Shown: positions 50,801 through 61,789 of the stretch, piece after piece
How the letters are laid out: each line of letters opens with the position of its first letter
Numbering within the stretch: the first letter of the stretch is position 1
NCBI GenBank assembly: GCA_013399895.1
Contig: VXBA01002616.1
Location: 192,767 to 256,766, forward strand
Length of the DNA stretch: 64,000 nt
Source: Serilophus lunatus
Taxonomy: Eukaryota; Chordata; Aves; Passeriformes; Eurylaimidae
Reading direction: 5' to 3'
Made by a program: the position numbers and the translations under genes
Notes under the pieces: model-generated
Database searches by the model: none
What the model was told of the DNA's origin: nothing
What the model saw: only the letters and a program-made list of their open reading frames with translations

Positions 50801-51614
50801 TTTCTTGGTAGTATTGAGTTAATGAAATGTAGTAATTTACTTAGAGATTCACCACTGAAAGGCACTGCTGCTAGGAAAGAAGTTCAACCCTCCCCTAACT
50901 GAATGGGCCTCTTCAAATCTGTATTTTCACTCTTTGCTTTTTTTCTTTCTTGTGCTGTAGAAAGGCTTTAGGTCCATAGTTCACCCAGAGGATGTTTCTA
51001 TCTGTCCATCAACTCTCCAGTGAATTCTTAGTACTTGTAGTTTTGATACAAATGTGATCACACTTCTACCTCACAGTCATTTCCAAGTTATTTTAGATTA
51101 TAAAGCCCTGGCATACTCTCAAGAACAAATCTTAAATTTGGCAACATTACTCCAACAGACATATACATACAGAAAGCAGAAGGCCAGACAAAACAGGATA
51201 ATGCGCAAGACTATTTAATAACACAGGAAAGAAACAGAATCAAATTCCCCCAATTTGATAAGATTGCTGCAAAGAAATGAACTTGTAGCTTAGTAAAATG
51301 GGTAGTTTTGCCTCTCTGTAAGCTATAAAAATGAATGCTTACTAATTTTCTCATGTAGCTAAATAATTTGGTTTGTAATTAATTGCATTTCTAGAGGGCT
51401 AAGAATAAATACAAAAATATCTGAAGTTTATTTGAAGTTTCCTGATTAAAACCTTTCCGAAACCTTAAAATACCAGGGGGAATTTTCTTCCCAAAGAAAG
51501 GTTAGATTGATTCCTGATTTAATCAGTAGCTAAACGTCATTAAAATCAGGGATTTATACAGTGTCTTAGACCCAGAATAACTCTCCTGTTAATTCTGTAT
51601 CCTCTGACAGTACC
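41897..51614. other. Non-coding stretch, no gene seen
   Basis: Mostly AT-rich DNA. A 570-base + strand open frame at 42326-42895 is unusually long for this composition but shows no family (see findings). Two A-runs (42821-42832 and 42900-42916) bracket a GA-rich tract. No exon could be supported. Confidence 0.5.
42821..42916 (+). repeat. A-rich/GA-rich low-complexity tract
   Basis: A12 at 42821, a GAGAGAGAGAAC segment, then A17 at 42900-42916. I looked for a retroposed sequence upstream of the A-runs and could not identify one. Confidence 0.7.
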
Positions 51615-51622
51615 CTCTATAT
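51615..51622. repeat. Left 8-bp target-site duplication of the hAT element
   Basis: CTCTATAT directly precedes the CAGGG terminus and is repeated exactly at 51969-51976. Eight base pairs is the target duplication length of hAT transposons. Confidence 0.9.
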
Positions 51623-51968
51623 CAGGGTCTATATCAAACTTTTTAAACAGGGGGCCAGTTCACTGTCCCTCAGACACTGTCGGGGGCCAGACTATAGTTT
51701 GGAAAAAAAAATGAACGAATTCCTATGCACACTGCACATATTTTATTTGTAGTAGTGCACAAAAAATAGGAAAAAGAATGCAGTGTTTAAAATGAAGAAC
51801 AATTGTAATCAACAAAACCAAATAATATTTCCATGTGAACTACGGGCCTGCTTTTGGTTAATGAGATGGTCAGTGTTAGGTTCCGTACTTGTCACTGCCC
51901 GTCGCAGCGCGGGGCAGCCCGGGGTCAGGCCCGCACTCCGCNCCGGCGGGCCGGATTGAGGACCCCTG
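51623..51968 (+). mobile_element. Non-autonomous hAT DNA transposon, OposCharlie1/OC1-like
   Basis: A 346-bp element whose right end, read inward, is CAGGGGTCCTCAATCC and whose left end is CAGGGTCTATATCAAAC. Exact 8-bp duplications (CTCTATAT) flank it. The interior carries GGGGGCCAGTTCACTGTCCC, CAGACTATAGTTTGG, ATTCCTATGCACACTGCACA, GGGCCTGCTTTTGG and TAATGAGATGGTCAGTG. From memory these match the OposCharlie1 (OC1) type of hAT element known from several mammals and other tetrapods. The right 90 bases are GC- and CpG-rich, which also fits that type. No transposase ORF exists, so it is a MITE-like copy that must have been mobilised in trans. It has few apparent differences from the remembered consensus and still has many CpGs, which suggests a fairly recent insertion. 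One base (51942) is N. Family assignment needs a database search; the hAT class assignment is firm. Confidence 0.85.
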
Positions 51969-51976
51969 CTCTATAT
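51969..51976. repeat. Right 8-bp target-site duplication of the hAT element
   Basis: CTCTATAT follows the terminal CCCCTG exactly. Removing the element and one copy restores a plausible empty site (TACC-CTCTATAT-GAAAC). Confidence 0.9.
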
Positions 51977-54900
51977 GAAACAGAATATAGTAAATATAGA
52001 AGAATATAGTAAACAGGTGACAAAACACATCACAGAAACAGGTGGTAATATATTCTTATGTCTTTAATGGAAACATTTTGTTACAATTTAGGTTATGTGA
52101 TATTCCTGCATTTTAAAATGTGTGAAAGGAAATGCACAGAATAAAAAGTCAAAGGACATCAACGAATGTAGGTATTTTAAATGACCAATTCATAAAAGAA
52201 ATAAAATACATCACACAAATAAACAAAGGTTATATCCACAGTCACAAATAGGCATTCTCCTCTACACAAAAACAACAATAAATAAAATCACATTATATGC
52301 AGATAGTTCTACTTACATCAGTACAACATACTGTGCAGCTTTCCATTTGTTTTCTTCTAGACTGGTATTAGGTTTCTCTGTTGTCCAGTATCTTTACATT
52401 AATAACAGCATCACCGAAAAAAAGGGGGACAAAGATAATGTCCACAGTGTCTATCTTGAGTCCTCTTAGTTTTTGATAGTTACACTCTATGCACAAGAAA
52501 CACAGCGAATTCTACCCATTGCCTTCATCCTGCCACCCAACCTAAGTTTTCGTAGCACTGTCAGCCTGCACAGTAAAGTCTACACTGTTACTGGGTAAAT
52601 ACCCAACCTAAGGGCATGAACACCCTGAGCAGGCCCTATGCACCACTCAGATCCTGCCTGAATTTTAGGCAGGGGGCTATGTGAGATTTAAAAGCTTTCT
52701 GCTGAGTATCTAAGAGAGTAGATACTGAACAATAAAGAATGTACTGTGCAGAAGGAACTTGATCTCATCCTCCATACAGTCAATAGCATCATCATGGGGG
52801 TGTAACCAATCCCTGAGCATTTTCCCTCTTCTCTCTCCCTAACTCAACTGCAGGTATGTTGGCGGAGCAGTTGGTAGTACACAATTTTTAAAGTCCCTTC
52901 CAACCCAAACCCAAAGATTAGTATTCTCAATAGATTTTTTAATCCCATGGATAACATACTGCAGAAGTCATCACAATGCTATATCAGGGAGCTTGTAAGT
53001 ACAGGAGGAAATATTTACCACCTTACACAGAACTTAGATAAATGACCACTAATGAGTAAGTGACAATGGCTTTTCAGTGATGCCTTGTTCCTCTGTCATA
53101 CTTAATACATTGTTCTCAGAGAAGTTTAGATCATCTCCAACTGCGAACCAACATACCTGAGCTGGTTATGTCTGCTGCCAAGGAACAATCAATTAGCAAA
53201 ACCTCTGCTCACAGTTGGGAGTTGCGAGGGGAAGATTCTGTGTCCCCTGTGCGTGCCAGTTGAGATTACAAAAGAAACCAATAAAATGAGACTATTTTCT
53301 TAAATGCCCGTTTTGGTACAATTTCTTTTCTTGCTCAAGCGTCCTTTAGAAACATTCACATGAAAGAAACACCAAGCAACAGTTCACACAGAGTGGATTT
53401 TAACCTTTCAAAGATTTAATATCTAATGAATGAATGTAAGATTTCTGAAGCAATGTAGCTTACCATACAAACTTTAACAGTGTCAGGTTATTTAGAATAT
53501 TTTGTCTGTGATGCTGAATATTAACTTAGTGGTTAGTGAGAGATTCTGAAGGAATTCTAAGCCTCTCCTTTTGAAAGCTAGTTTTGTATGGTATAAATTT
53601 GGTGCATGTTAGTTAGGACCTTCTGAAAGGTAAATTCTGAAAGAAGTAATAGCATAATAGAAGTCTGTGTAATGATACACACTGGACACAATAAAACACT
53701 AGCCCAAGAAAGCCTCAAAACCTGGCATCTTTTCAATCAAAAACAGCAGTAACCTCAGAAAAATACCAACATTAACCTTCATCCTTTCTTCTTCTATGGG
53801 TGAGATAAAGGAAGAGCTGCATTTATGACAGACTTACGGCTTCACTGGGGCAAACCACAGGGCTTTCTGTTATTCTCTAGAACAGAACAGACACTATCAA
53901 TGTCTGCTGCACAGCTTGCTGACCTTGCAGACAGCCAGATCTGAGGTCTTTCACAAACAGCTATTTGTTTTCATTTCAACAATCATTTTTTCATCAGTCT
54001 CAGAGGTCAGATGTCAAAAGGTATTCAGGAATGGAAAAAAATTCAGGCCTAAAGCCATCTGAGTTCATTTCCGCCTCTAAGCAGGGATATGCACAGTGCA
54101 AACTCTTCCTTTCTTCCACTTGAAAGATTTCACACACACACAAATCTTTTTGTGCTTTCAACAGCGAGAAGGNCCAGCATGTCCTTAAAAATGTATTCCA
54201 AAAAGTAACTCTGGTTTGCCTTTGTTTCTAAAAAGGGCTAAAACTGACTCATACAAAACATGCACTTTGCTGAAATTTGTCCCTTTATCACTGTTGTCAA
54301 GCAAGTTATTAGGCCATGTTGCTAACCAACAGAAAAGGTAATGTACCATTAGAAACTTCTATATCTGTTCCCATATGCCCTGCATATTTTTCCTATATGC
54401 TCTGTCCTGAAGGTGCTGGCTACATTTGACATTGTTCTATAGCAGCAACAACTAGGATAAAAACCCGCAACAGGCAATTCTGGGCCTAGATCTCAGATAG
54501 TGCCCGGTGTGGCCATGGGTCAACACGAGGTGTGCTGGTAGCCCAGCAGCATAGATGCAATGACCCATACCTGAAATTACACAAAAGCCAACACTCTCAG
54601 TGAAGAAGGAGCATTTCTGATTAAATGATGGAAAATGGCTCTCTCTTTTCAAAGCACTTCTGAATCCAGACAAAAAACCTTGAAAAAAATTGGAGATGAA
54701 AGACTGTTCACTCTACCTTGGGAGAAAATGAGGAAAAATAACCTCAACTGCTTTACTAAAAGAACCAGAACTGCTACATGGCTACATTGTAAAGCACAGA
54801 GGAGGGCAGTGAAGGATGTGTAACTGTCCTGAGCTCCGGAAAAGGTGGACTGAATTGCCAGAGAAATTTATGACCAGGACTATTAGCTTCCTGTCTTTGA

Positions 54901-57352
54901 TGTCTATTCTTGGCTTTCCAGGAGCATTATGGCATTCATGAGGTGAAACTAGCACTGGAGCCAAGGTCAGCTAAGGCTGATGCAGCTTGTTCTAACGCAA
55001 AGCTGAGAAACTCACTCTGAACTGCTTCAAGCCTGAAGACATTCCACTGAGGCCCAGAGTTTACTTCCACTGAATCAATGAGGGTTTTTTTGTCAGACTA
55101 ACGAGAGTGTGATTGCATTTCCAAGAAAAAACACAAATCAGAGATCGACTTTGCAGTAAAATACGCTGTCAGGGAGAACACTCTTACTTTGCCTGGCACA
55201 AATGTTTCCAAAGCATTAGCTATACCTTAATAATTCTCCACTGAACAAACCTAAGAAAATACTTTCAATAGTGCAATAATACACTTCTTACAACCAAACT
55301 GAAAACAGATCAATACCATTTATTTTCAGGAATTAGTTAATACAACTATTTAATAAAGTGAATTCTGGCCAAAATCATGCAAGGTGCAGACCATCCTTAA
55401 TCAAAGTTTTAGTAAGGACTAAATGTTATCTGGGTGTCATCTTCAATGAAACATATCCCAGCAGGAACCAGTAATTAAGTGGTGATGAGGGTAGTCAGTT
55501 AGTTGATAGGTCAGGACACACAAATGGCCCACAAACAAAACCTTCTGGAAGTACCAGTGGCCGAGGACAAAGAATCTAGGCACCTGACTCTGAAGTTGTG
55601 GGTTTCAGGATCCTAAATCACAGATACTACTTAAAGTTTTGTTTCATCTTTGTCACTTACAGTGAAAGCCTATGCATTGAAGTTAAGAAGGTGAAAGTCT
55701 GGTAAACTGTTCATAGAATCCTCAGGAAGAGGATTTTGAGGTGGATCAGCCATCAAGCTGATCACTATAATTTTACAAAATACAAAATTAGCAGAACTTG
55801 TCAAACTTTGACAAAAAATGTATGATGCCACTAGTTCAATTTCAATTTAACAGGCACAACTGTAAGATTCAGCAATAAACATACGGCCTGTAGCGCAAAC
55901 CTTTCTCCAATTCAAGCACATGGCAAATTTCCCTTTGGTTCAGCCATGGCCAGGATCATACACTTTGGTCCCAAGTGAGCAAAGCACTTAGAAGCTGAAG
56001 TTGAGCATATTTTAAGTATGTTCTGAAGTGCTGAGCTGAGTCAAGGGTTTCCTTGTGCTGCTCTGTAACACAGACGTATGTTTGTAATCCAGACTATTTG
56101 TTGAAGCCAAAAATGCAGGTCTTGAAGCCTCTTTTGAGAATCAAATATTACTATTTTGATTAGACATTCCCTTACAGAGTTTTCAGCTTAAACATTGTGG
56201 CATTGAGCTAATGCAGATGAACCAGAAAGGAAAAGTGCATTAGCCAGTAAAGAATCTCCCTGCTGAATAATCTAACCTCAAGGCAGGTTTTGATCTATGG
56301 TCCATAGAAGACCTGGGAACTATTAGCAAGAGGCCTGTGAAAGGCAGCTAAGAAGAGCAAATTTATTTATGCTATACAGGAATCTACTTATGTGAAATGT
56401 ATTAAATGATCTCCACACTTCCATGGGAAAAACACACACATTTGTGTGCATCAATTAGAAAGATTAAAGCCCATTGATGTCAAATATTCTAATGTGCAAG
56501 AATAGTTCACCATTCTTGGGAAGCGCTGAGATGTACAGTTTTAGCTAAGCCCCTGTCAGCATCCCACCAACAGACATCTCATAGAAACACTTCTTGAGGT
56601 CATGATTTAAAACCCTACATAAAACTAAGGATCAAAATTACTAATTTCTCATTAAAAAGTGACATTTCACTATAATTATTTTTACAGTTATTATACAATG
56701 ACTCAAGAAATAAACTGCCTTAACCTTTTCTTGCCCCAGTCAGATCTCCTGTCTCAGATATTCTGGTCCAACCCAACTGTGCATGATACAGGAAAAATAC
56801 AATCTACACAACTGTCTTGATCCCAAACTATTTACTGTTTAAGTACTAGTGTACACTGCAAAGCAAGCTGTACCAAAAATTAATTCAAAGAAAGTTGATG
56901 CTTCAAATAACACCCTCTTTTCTCTACATATTTAACATTTTTCCTTCCCTTTCTTTTTCCTGTGGCAAAGTAGTCAGATGGGTATAAGAAAGTAAAAATA
57001 TTCCAAAAAATAAAGACAAGGTCTCTTTTTCTCCTCAACTCCACAGCAGTATGAATTCTTAGCTCACCTCCTCTGGTGCCCCTGAGATAAGGAGGCTATT
57101 TCAGAAAACCGTTCAAGGCACCTTTGCAGAAGTCACACAGGCCCCGACTGGGCAATGGGATGATGGAGCTGGCCTGACCATCAGGAAGCCTCACTCTCTG
57201 TCTGTCTAGGACATTGGACAGTATATAATAAGTACATAACAAGGGCAGGTGACAAACCCCTCTAATGGTAAGAAATGAGTGAAAAATAAGGGGAAAAAAA
57301 GTCCATCAACAAATTAAAGGCATCAGAAAGCAGACATAGCCAGTTTTTGATC
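51977..57352. other. Non-coding stretch, no gene seen
   Basis: AT-rich sequence with short ORFs only. A remnant of a CR1-type tail lies near 52.87-52.92 kb. A single undetermined base is at 54173. No exon, RNA gene or intact transposon beyond those is supported. Confidence 0.5.
52851..52930 (+). mobile_element. Degenerate CR1 or SINE tail
   Basis: AAAGTCCCTTCCAACCCAAA, followed by CCCAAAGATTAGTATTCTCA, resembles the CR1 3' end. Upstream, GGCGGAGCAGTTGGTAGTAC faintly recalls a tRNA-like A-box, so it may be a decayed SINE. The upstream part is too diverged for a decision. Confidence 0.4.
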
Positions 57353-59190
57353 TTTATTCACTTCCTGCAGCCTCAGAGTGGTTTCTCAGTCTTGGTACTC
57401 TGGCTTCTCAGGGCCTAGAAGTTTTGTAGAAGTTAGGCTTCAGAGCCAGTTTTGAGATTAACTTTCAAGTCTGACTATGATTGATGAGACCAGAAATTTC
57501 TTCTTACAAAATCAGAGCAGAATAAACCCAAATATTTCATGCAATAGAACCATAGTCATAGCTTAACTTTCTCACAGACAATATTTTTATGAGTCTTCTT
57601 CACCACATTTACATTAACTACTAGTTGTTTCCATTTGTTGACTAGAAAGTGCAAAAATTTCCTTTTTCTAGTATAAAATAACCTGTCAGTAGCTAATTCA
57701 TCACAGATTCAGTTTTGCTCCTGGTAAATTAAGGGAAAAAGTCCCAGGGATATTGATGGCAGCAGAAATAAAGTCAGCCCTAGAATAAAGTTTTACCCCC
57801 TGATTCACAAAGGTAGTTCCTTGGGCGTTTAATTGTACACACATGGATCGTTAAATGTGATAGTTAAACCGACTTCTGCAGGACTCTTTGTCATGTGAAA
57901 AATTCACTGTTTTCAGAATCAGGGCTATCACCACATAGAAAATCAATAACTGCATTTGTGTTGTTTAAGTAACTGTTTGAATGTTGCACATGCCTGGAGA
58001 AGAAAGTCTATTACTATCAACGAAGTCACTTCTCCTCCCCTAAATACTAGTTCTAAAATGTATTTACAGCTGTTGACTTTCCCTGCATATTACTATCATA
58101 AAAAATATGTCTTCAAAACATCCTCTTCCTTTATTTTTAATCCTACCAAAGCAAAAATAGATACTTTAATAGAAAAATACAAGATAAAAAATATCCTAAA
58201 AATAAAATGGTAGCATGGAATGTCGTTTTTACACAAAAAAAGATCCCCTTTGAATTGCATCAGCTATACAAATACTTTCATATTTACAGTTTTGGATGCA
58301 GTCCTGTGCTCACTGAAGTTAATTACTTCACTGGGAACAGGAGCAGGCTTTATATGGACTGCATTTGCCTATCTGAAAAGTCATGGCAGTGGAGAGAAGA
58401 GTGTGATAAAACACATATAAAACTGAGGAATTTAACAGTCCTCTCCAGAGGCTCAATTGTCTTCTCTCACTATTTCACCACTATTTCACCAGCGAAACTC
58501 CTTACCCTTTACTAGGGAGTCCCCTAACTCCCACCACCTCAGTGGGAGAAACAGTGCGTGTGATTGTGATACCACACAAACCAGGAAAGGATGGTTTGTG
58601 TGTCTTTCCATCTGCCTGACTTTCTCAGTGGAGTTAATTACACTCAAGTGCCAGTTCCCTCCCAGAACTAAACTCAGTACACCAAATCTTATATCCCCTG
58701 TAACTAATGGCAGTGATTCAGTGATGCAGGACCATACCCCAAATAAATCCCTTTTTTCCTTTTGACAGCAACCAGCACCTGTGCCTGTGAAACTATATTT
58801 GATACCCATGGGTGAGATGCAATTATGGAAGGAAGTGGTAGAAGCTCAAAAAAAAAAAGAAAAAAAAGGAATAAAATGAGGCATTCCCCATCAACTAAAC
58901 CCAGATCTGCTGCCCTTAATATATGCCTTAAGAAATACTGTCTTTACATATTAAGTACATCCTATAACATCGAACTGCATCATTTTCTTTTTTCATGAGA
59001 TGAAAGGCCATGTGGCATAATGTGATTAGTAAATTGTTCCTGAGCTTCTGAAAGAAATTAAGACAAAATTACTGCTTAAAAGAGTATGTTCTTCAAGAGC
59101 CTCTTCTTTTTACACTGATGTCTTTGGTTGTGTCCTTTTCCCTAATTCTTTTTTTTCCCCCCCTAGGAAGAATGGAATTCTTTTTCTTCT
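57353..59190 (-). other. Probable 3' UTR region of the minus-strand membrane protein gene
   Basis: The stop codon of the gene is at 59191-59193, so its 3' UTR must extend to lower coordinates. On the minus strand AATAAA hexamers occur at 58135-58130 and 57358-57353; either could serve as poly(A) signal, which would give a 3' UTR of about 1.1 or 1.9 kb. The choice cannot be made from sequence alone. An A-run at 58848-58868 (T-run in the transcript) lies inside. ORFs here (for example + strand 58207-58515 and minus 58486-58809) show no family. Confidence 0.35.
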
Positions 59191-59302
59191 TTATGCAGCA
59201 GAAAAATGAGATCTAATGGAGTCTTCACGTAACTGCCGATGTTTCCCCATGTTACAGTCCTCCTGTCGAGTTCGTCTCTCAATAGTTATTCTGTATTTCT
59301 TT
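59191..59302 (-). CDS. Last coding exon: cytoplasmic tail of a single-pass membrane protein
   Basis: The minus-strand acceptor TTTCATGCAG precedes AAAGAAATACAG. The exon completes the split Arg codon (AG|A) of the previous exon and encodes KKYRITIERR, TRQEDCNMGK, HRQLREDSIR, SHFSAA and then TAA. With the preceding Arg this gives an RKKYR stop-transfer cluster and a strongly charged 36-residue cytosolic tail. The strongly protein-like sequence, exact phase match and good splice site make it a real terminal exon. I see no kinase, ITAM or classical PDZ-ligand motif. I do not recognise the protein family with confidence. A search with these residues should name the gene immediately, since short tails like this are usually well conserved in vertebrates. 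Confidence 0.88.
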
Positions 59303-60027
59303 CTGCATGAAAGGAGATGAACAGAGTGAGAAACCCTTCTCCAGCTATAGGCTAACAGACTTCCTTTACAAAGAATGCCTGTAGGGGACAGTTGGGGGAC
59401 AGTTGAAAAATGAAATGTGGCAGAATGTGAAACCCTGGTCAAAGATTAAAGTCATTTGCCTCAAAACATTTTACCCAGGCTCAAGAATGCCTCTTAATTT
59501 CTACATGGCAATCTCAAAGCACCAAGACACAGACAGTTGCTTCTTTGAAAATTTCCGATCGACATGATTAGGAGTTTTTGTGAAGTGTCATGTGAACTGT
59601 GTCACATCACTGCTTTATATTGATCAAAGCCAAGTTTCTTTTCAGTATGTGGGGTTGGGAGGCACTTTCTGGAGAGTTCAAACAACAGAACTGACTATTC
59701 AGTTGCATTTCTCACTGAAACTACGTAGTAACTAACTAATCTTCCCGTTTCCCTCTGAGAAAGCTGCTATGTTTGTAATGTCAGGGGAGACAGTATAATG
59801 AATTAAGAAGGGGGCTGTAGAGGACAGATAAGAAATAAACACAAATGCTCACACATCAGACACAGCTCTTCCCGTGTGTCTTCCTCTAGGGTCTTTTGAA
59901 GAATTCTGCTATGTTACTTTATACGTCAAACAAGCCCTCTGCCTGTCTTTCAGTTTCCCTCACTCAACACTATGTTTGCACGTTCATTTATGAAAATTAC
60001 AGATCCAAATGAGATGTAATCAGAAGG

Positions 60028-60075
60028 TGTATATATATCTATATCTACATCTATATATATATCTATAGATCTACA
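60028..60075. repeat. (TATATC)-type low-complexity repeat
   Basis: Alternating TATATATC, TATATCTACATC and CTATAGATC units form an AT-rich imperfect microsatellite within the last intron (59303-61698) of the minus-strand gene. Confidence 0.8.
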
Positions 60076-61698
60076 GTTTAAAAGGTACAGAAGCCGCAAG
60101 TACAAATTTCTTCCAGGCACACAATTGTTAAACCTACATTTTCTGAAAATCTGGCCCATGCATCCTGATATGTTATGTTTCAGATATTTATTCTGAAGTG
60201 GAATAAGAATGTTGCTCTTGCTCCTGCTTTGAGCAATTGCAATCAGATCTCCAGGGTGAAACTGACCCACATGTCTTTAGACATCCCCAGCGTAGATCCA
60301 TCTGACAGCATCCATGGCTTCCTTCGGTCAATAGAGAGAAACAGGCACTTTGAAGAAACATTCTACTGACCTGGTTTAACTTTTATGTGAGGATGACATG
60401 AACTGCACAGAAAAAAAGTGCTCATTTCTCACTGCTGACCATACATAAAAAGACTGGGTGCTCAGCTCAGGTATGTACATTTAGTTTTACAGAGACCCAT
60501 CTTTGGTCACATGAACTTCCCATCCATATCTTTGCGTCAGATGACTAAGAGTTCAAGTCCTGTTCTTACAATAATACTTTGCATAGCTTTATAACAGCTC
60601 AGGATATCTACTACCTTGTTTCTTGTCCTTCCATACCAATTCCCTCCCCAAATCAGCAATGCTAAAAACCACACCTAAAAATTGTCATCTCTGATTGAGA
60701 ATCTACACAACATGCAAGAACTCTGACAACATAAAATATAGACAAACTTGTCTTTTCTTTTTCCTTTAAAGACAGTCTTTAATAAGTCCAAGCTGACTTA
60801 ATGTTGTCTCCATACCAAACAACATATTACATAATCACTGAACACACGCAAGAATAAAATCACCCAGCAGAATTTCACTTGTAAGTGCTTGATGAATAAC
60901 CCTGGCTCTTTCGAAACCTGGAATTGAAGCACATTTTTCTTATTTTATTTTGTTAATTTTTTTTATAAACAGTATTTCTATTGGATAGAATTATCTAAAT
61001 CTTATATGCAGAGGTCAATCTTATTCTCCTAGCTGTCTTCTCCATAGCATGAGAATAAATTATTGTATATTTAAGGTTCTGAACATGTACAGCTAATTTA
61101 TTCTGTCAGTATAGGATCAACTATCAAGAGTTTACATTTGCTGACTTGCAGTAAAAGAATAATTTTACTAAAACAAGAATACAACACTGATCACCTTGCA
61201 CTGACCTCAGTTTATTACGTTAAATGCACAGCTTTGGAATCCAAATCCTCTCTTACACCAAAACAGAAATCTCTTTCTATTTCCCAGTACAATTCCACTC
61301 ACTACTCAAAAAATAAGCATGGTACCACGCAACTGATATAAATCTCTTGCACGATCACAGCCTGCACAACAGTTCTGGCAAGGAGTACCAAACAAAGAAA
61401 GCTTTCAAGGCCAGGGCATCTTACTTAAGCAACTGTGGATGTCTGGAACTCACGGGAATTACTTCCATGAGTCACATTACTTAGAGATGTAAGAAGTTAC
61501 AGGATGAAGCCCCAAGTAACCAAAATTACTTGGATAAATAAAAAAGGACAATCAAAATGTGTTCACTGTTTGTGGTGAAAATGTTACCACAGATTATTTT
61601 GGTGCCACTCTGTCTCCCATCAAGGACATTTTGCCAGGAGCTGAGAGGTTTGGATGACAAATAAAATGTTTACAGCACTTTCAGTGAATTGGACTAAC

Positions 61699-61783
61699 CT
61701 GAAAAAGTAAAAAGCCATTAGCAATCCTGCTCCAAGCAAGGCGCCCACAACTATTCCTGTAACTGCTGATTCTCCTAGACCAC
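61699..61783 (-). CDS. Penultimate coding exon: transmembrane helix
   Basis: This 85-base exon is bounded on the minus strand by a CAAGCAG acceptor and a strong donor (TTTTTCAG|GTTAGT). It encodes GLGESAVTGIV, VGALLGAGLL and MAFYFF, split by phase-1 and phase-2 boundaries that match both neighbours. The hydrophobic, Gly/Ala-rich stretch of about 21 residues is a typical type I transmembrane helix with small-residue (GxxxG-like) spacing. The following exon supplies the basic RKKYR anchor, which puts the C-terminus in the cytosol. The acceptor is an NAGNAG tandem, so two isoforms differing by one codon are possible. Confidence 0.88.
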
Positions 61784-61789
61784 CTGCTT
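61784..61789 (-). other. NAGNAG tandem splice acceptor
   Basis: On the minus strand the intron ends TTTTCAAGCAG, with AAG and CAG adjacent. Use of the distal CAG gives PCKS-C-GLGES; use of the proximal AAG inserts three bases and gives PCKS-SG-GLGES. Both keep the frame. The choice decides whether a cysteine sits just outside the membrane. Confidence 0.7.

Noticed and set aside
58848..58868. A-run as the tail of a processed pseudogene
   Set aside because: The upstream sequence shows no recognisable retrocopy and no flanking target duplication was seen.
59950..60270. 106-codon minus-strand ORF in the last intron
   Set aside because: Part of it is the translated TATATC microsatellite (IDIYIDVDIDIY), a low-complexity artefact.
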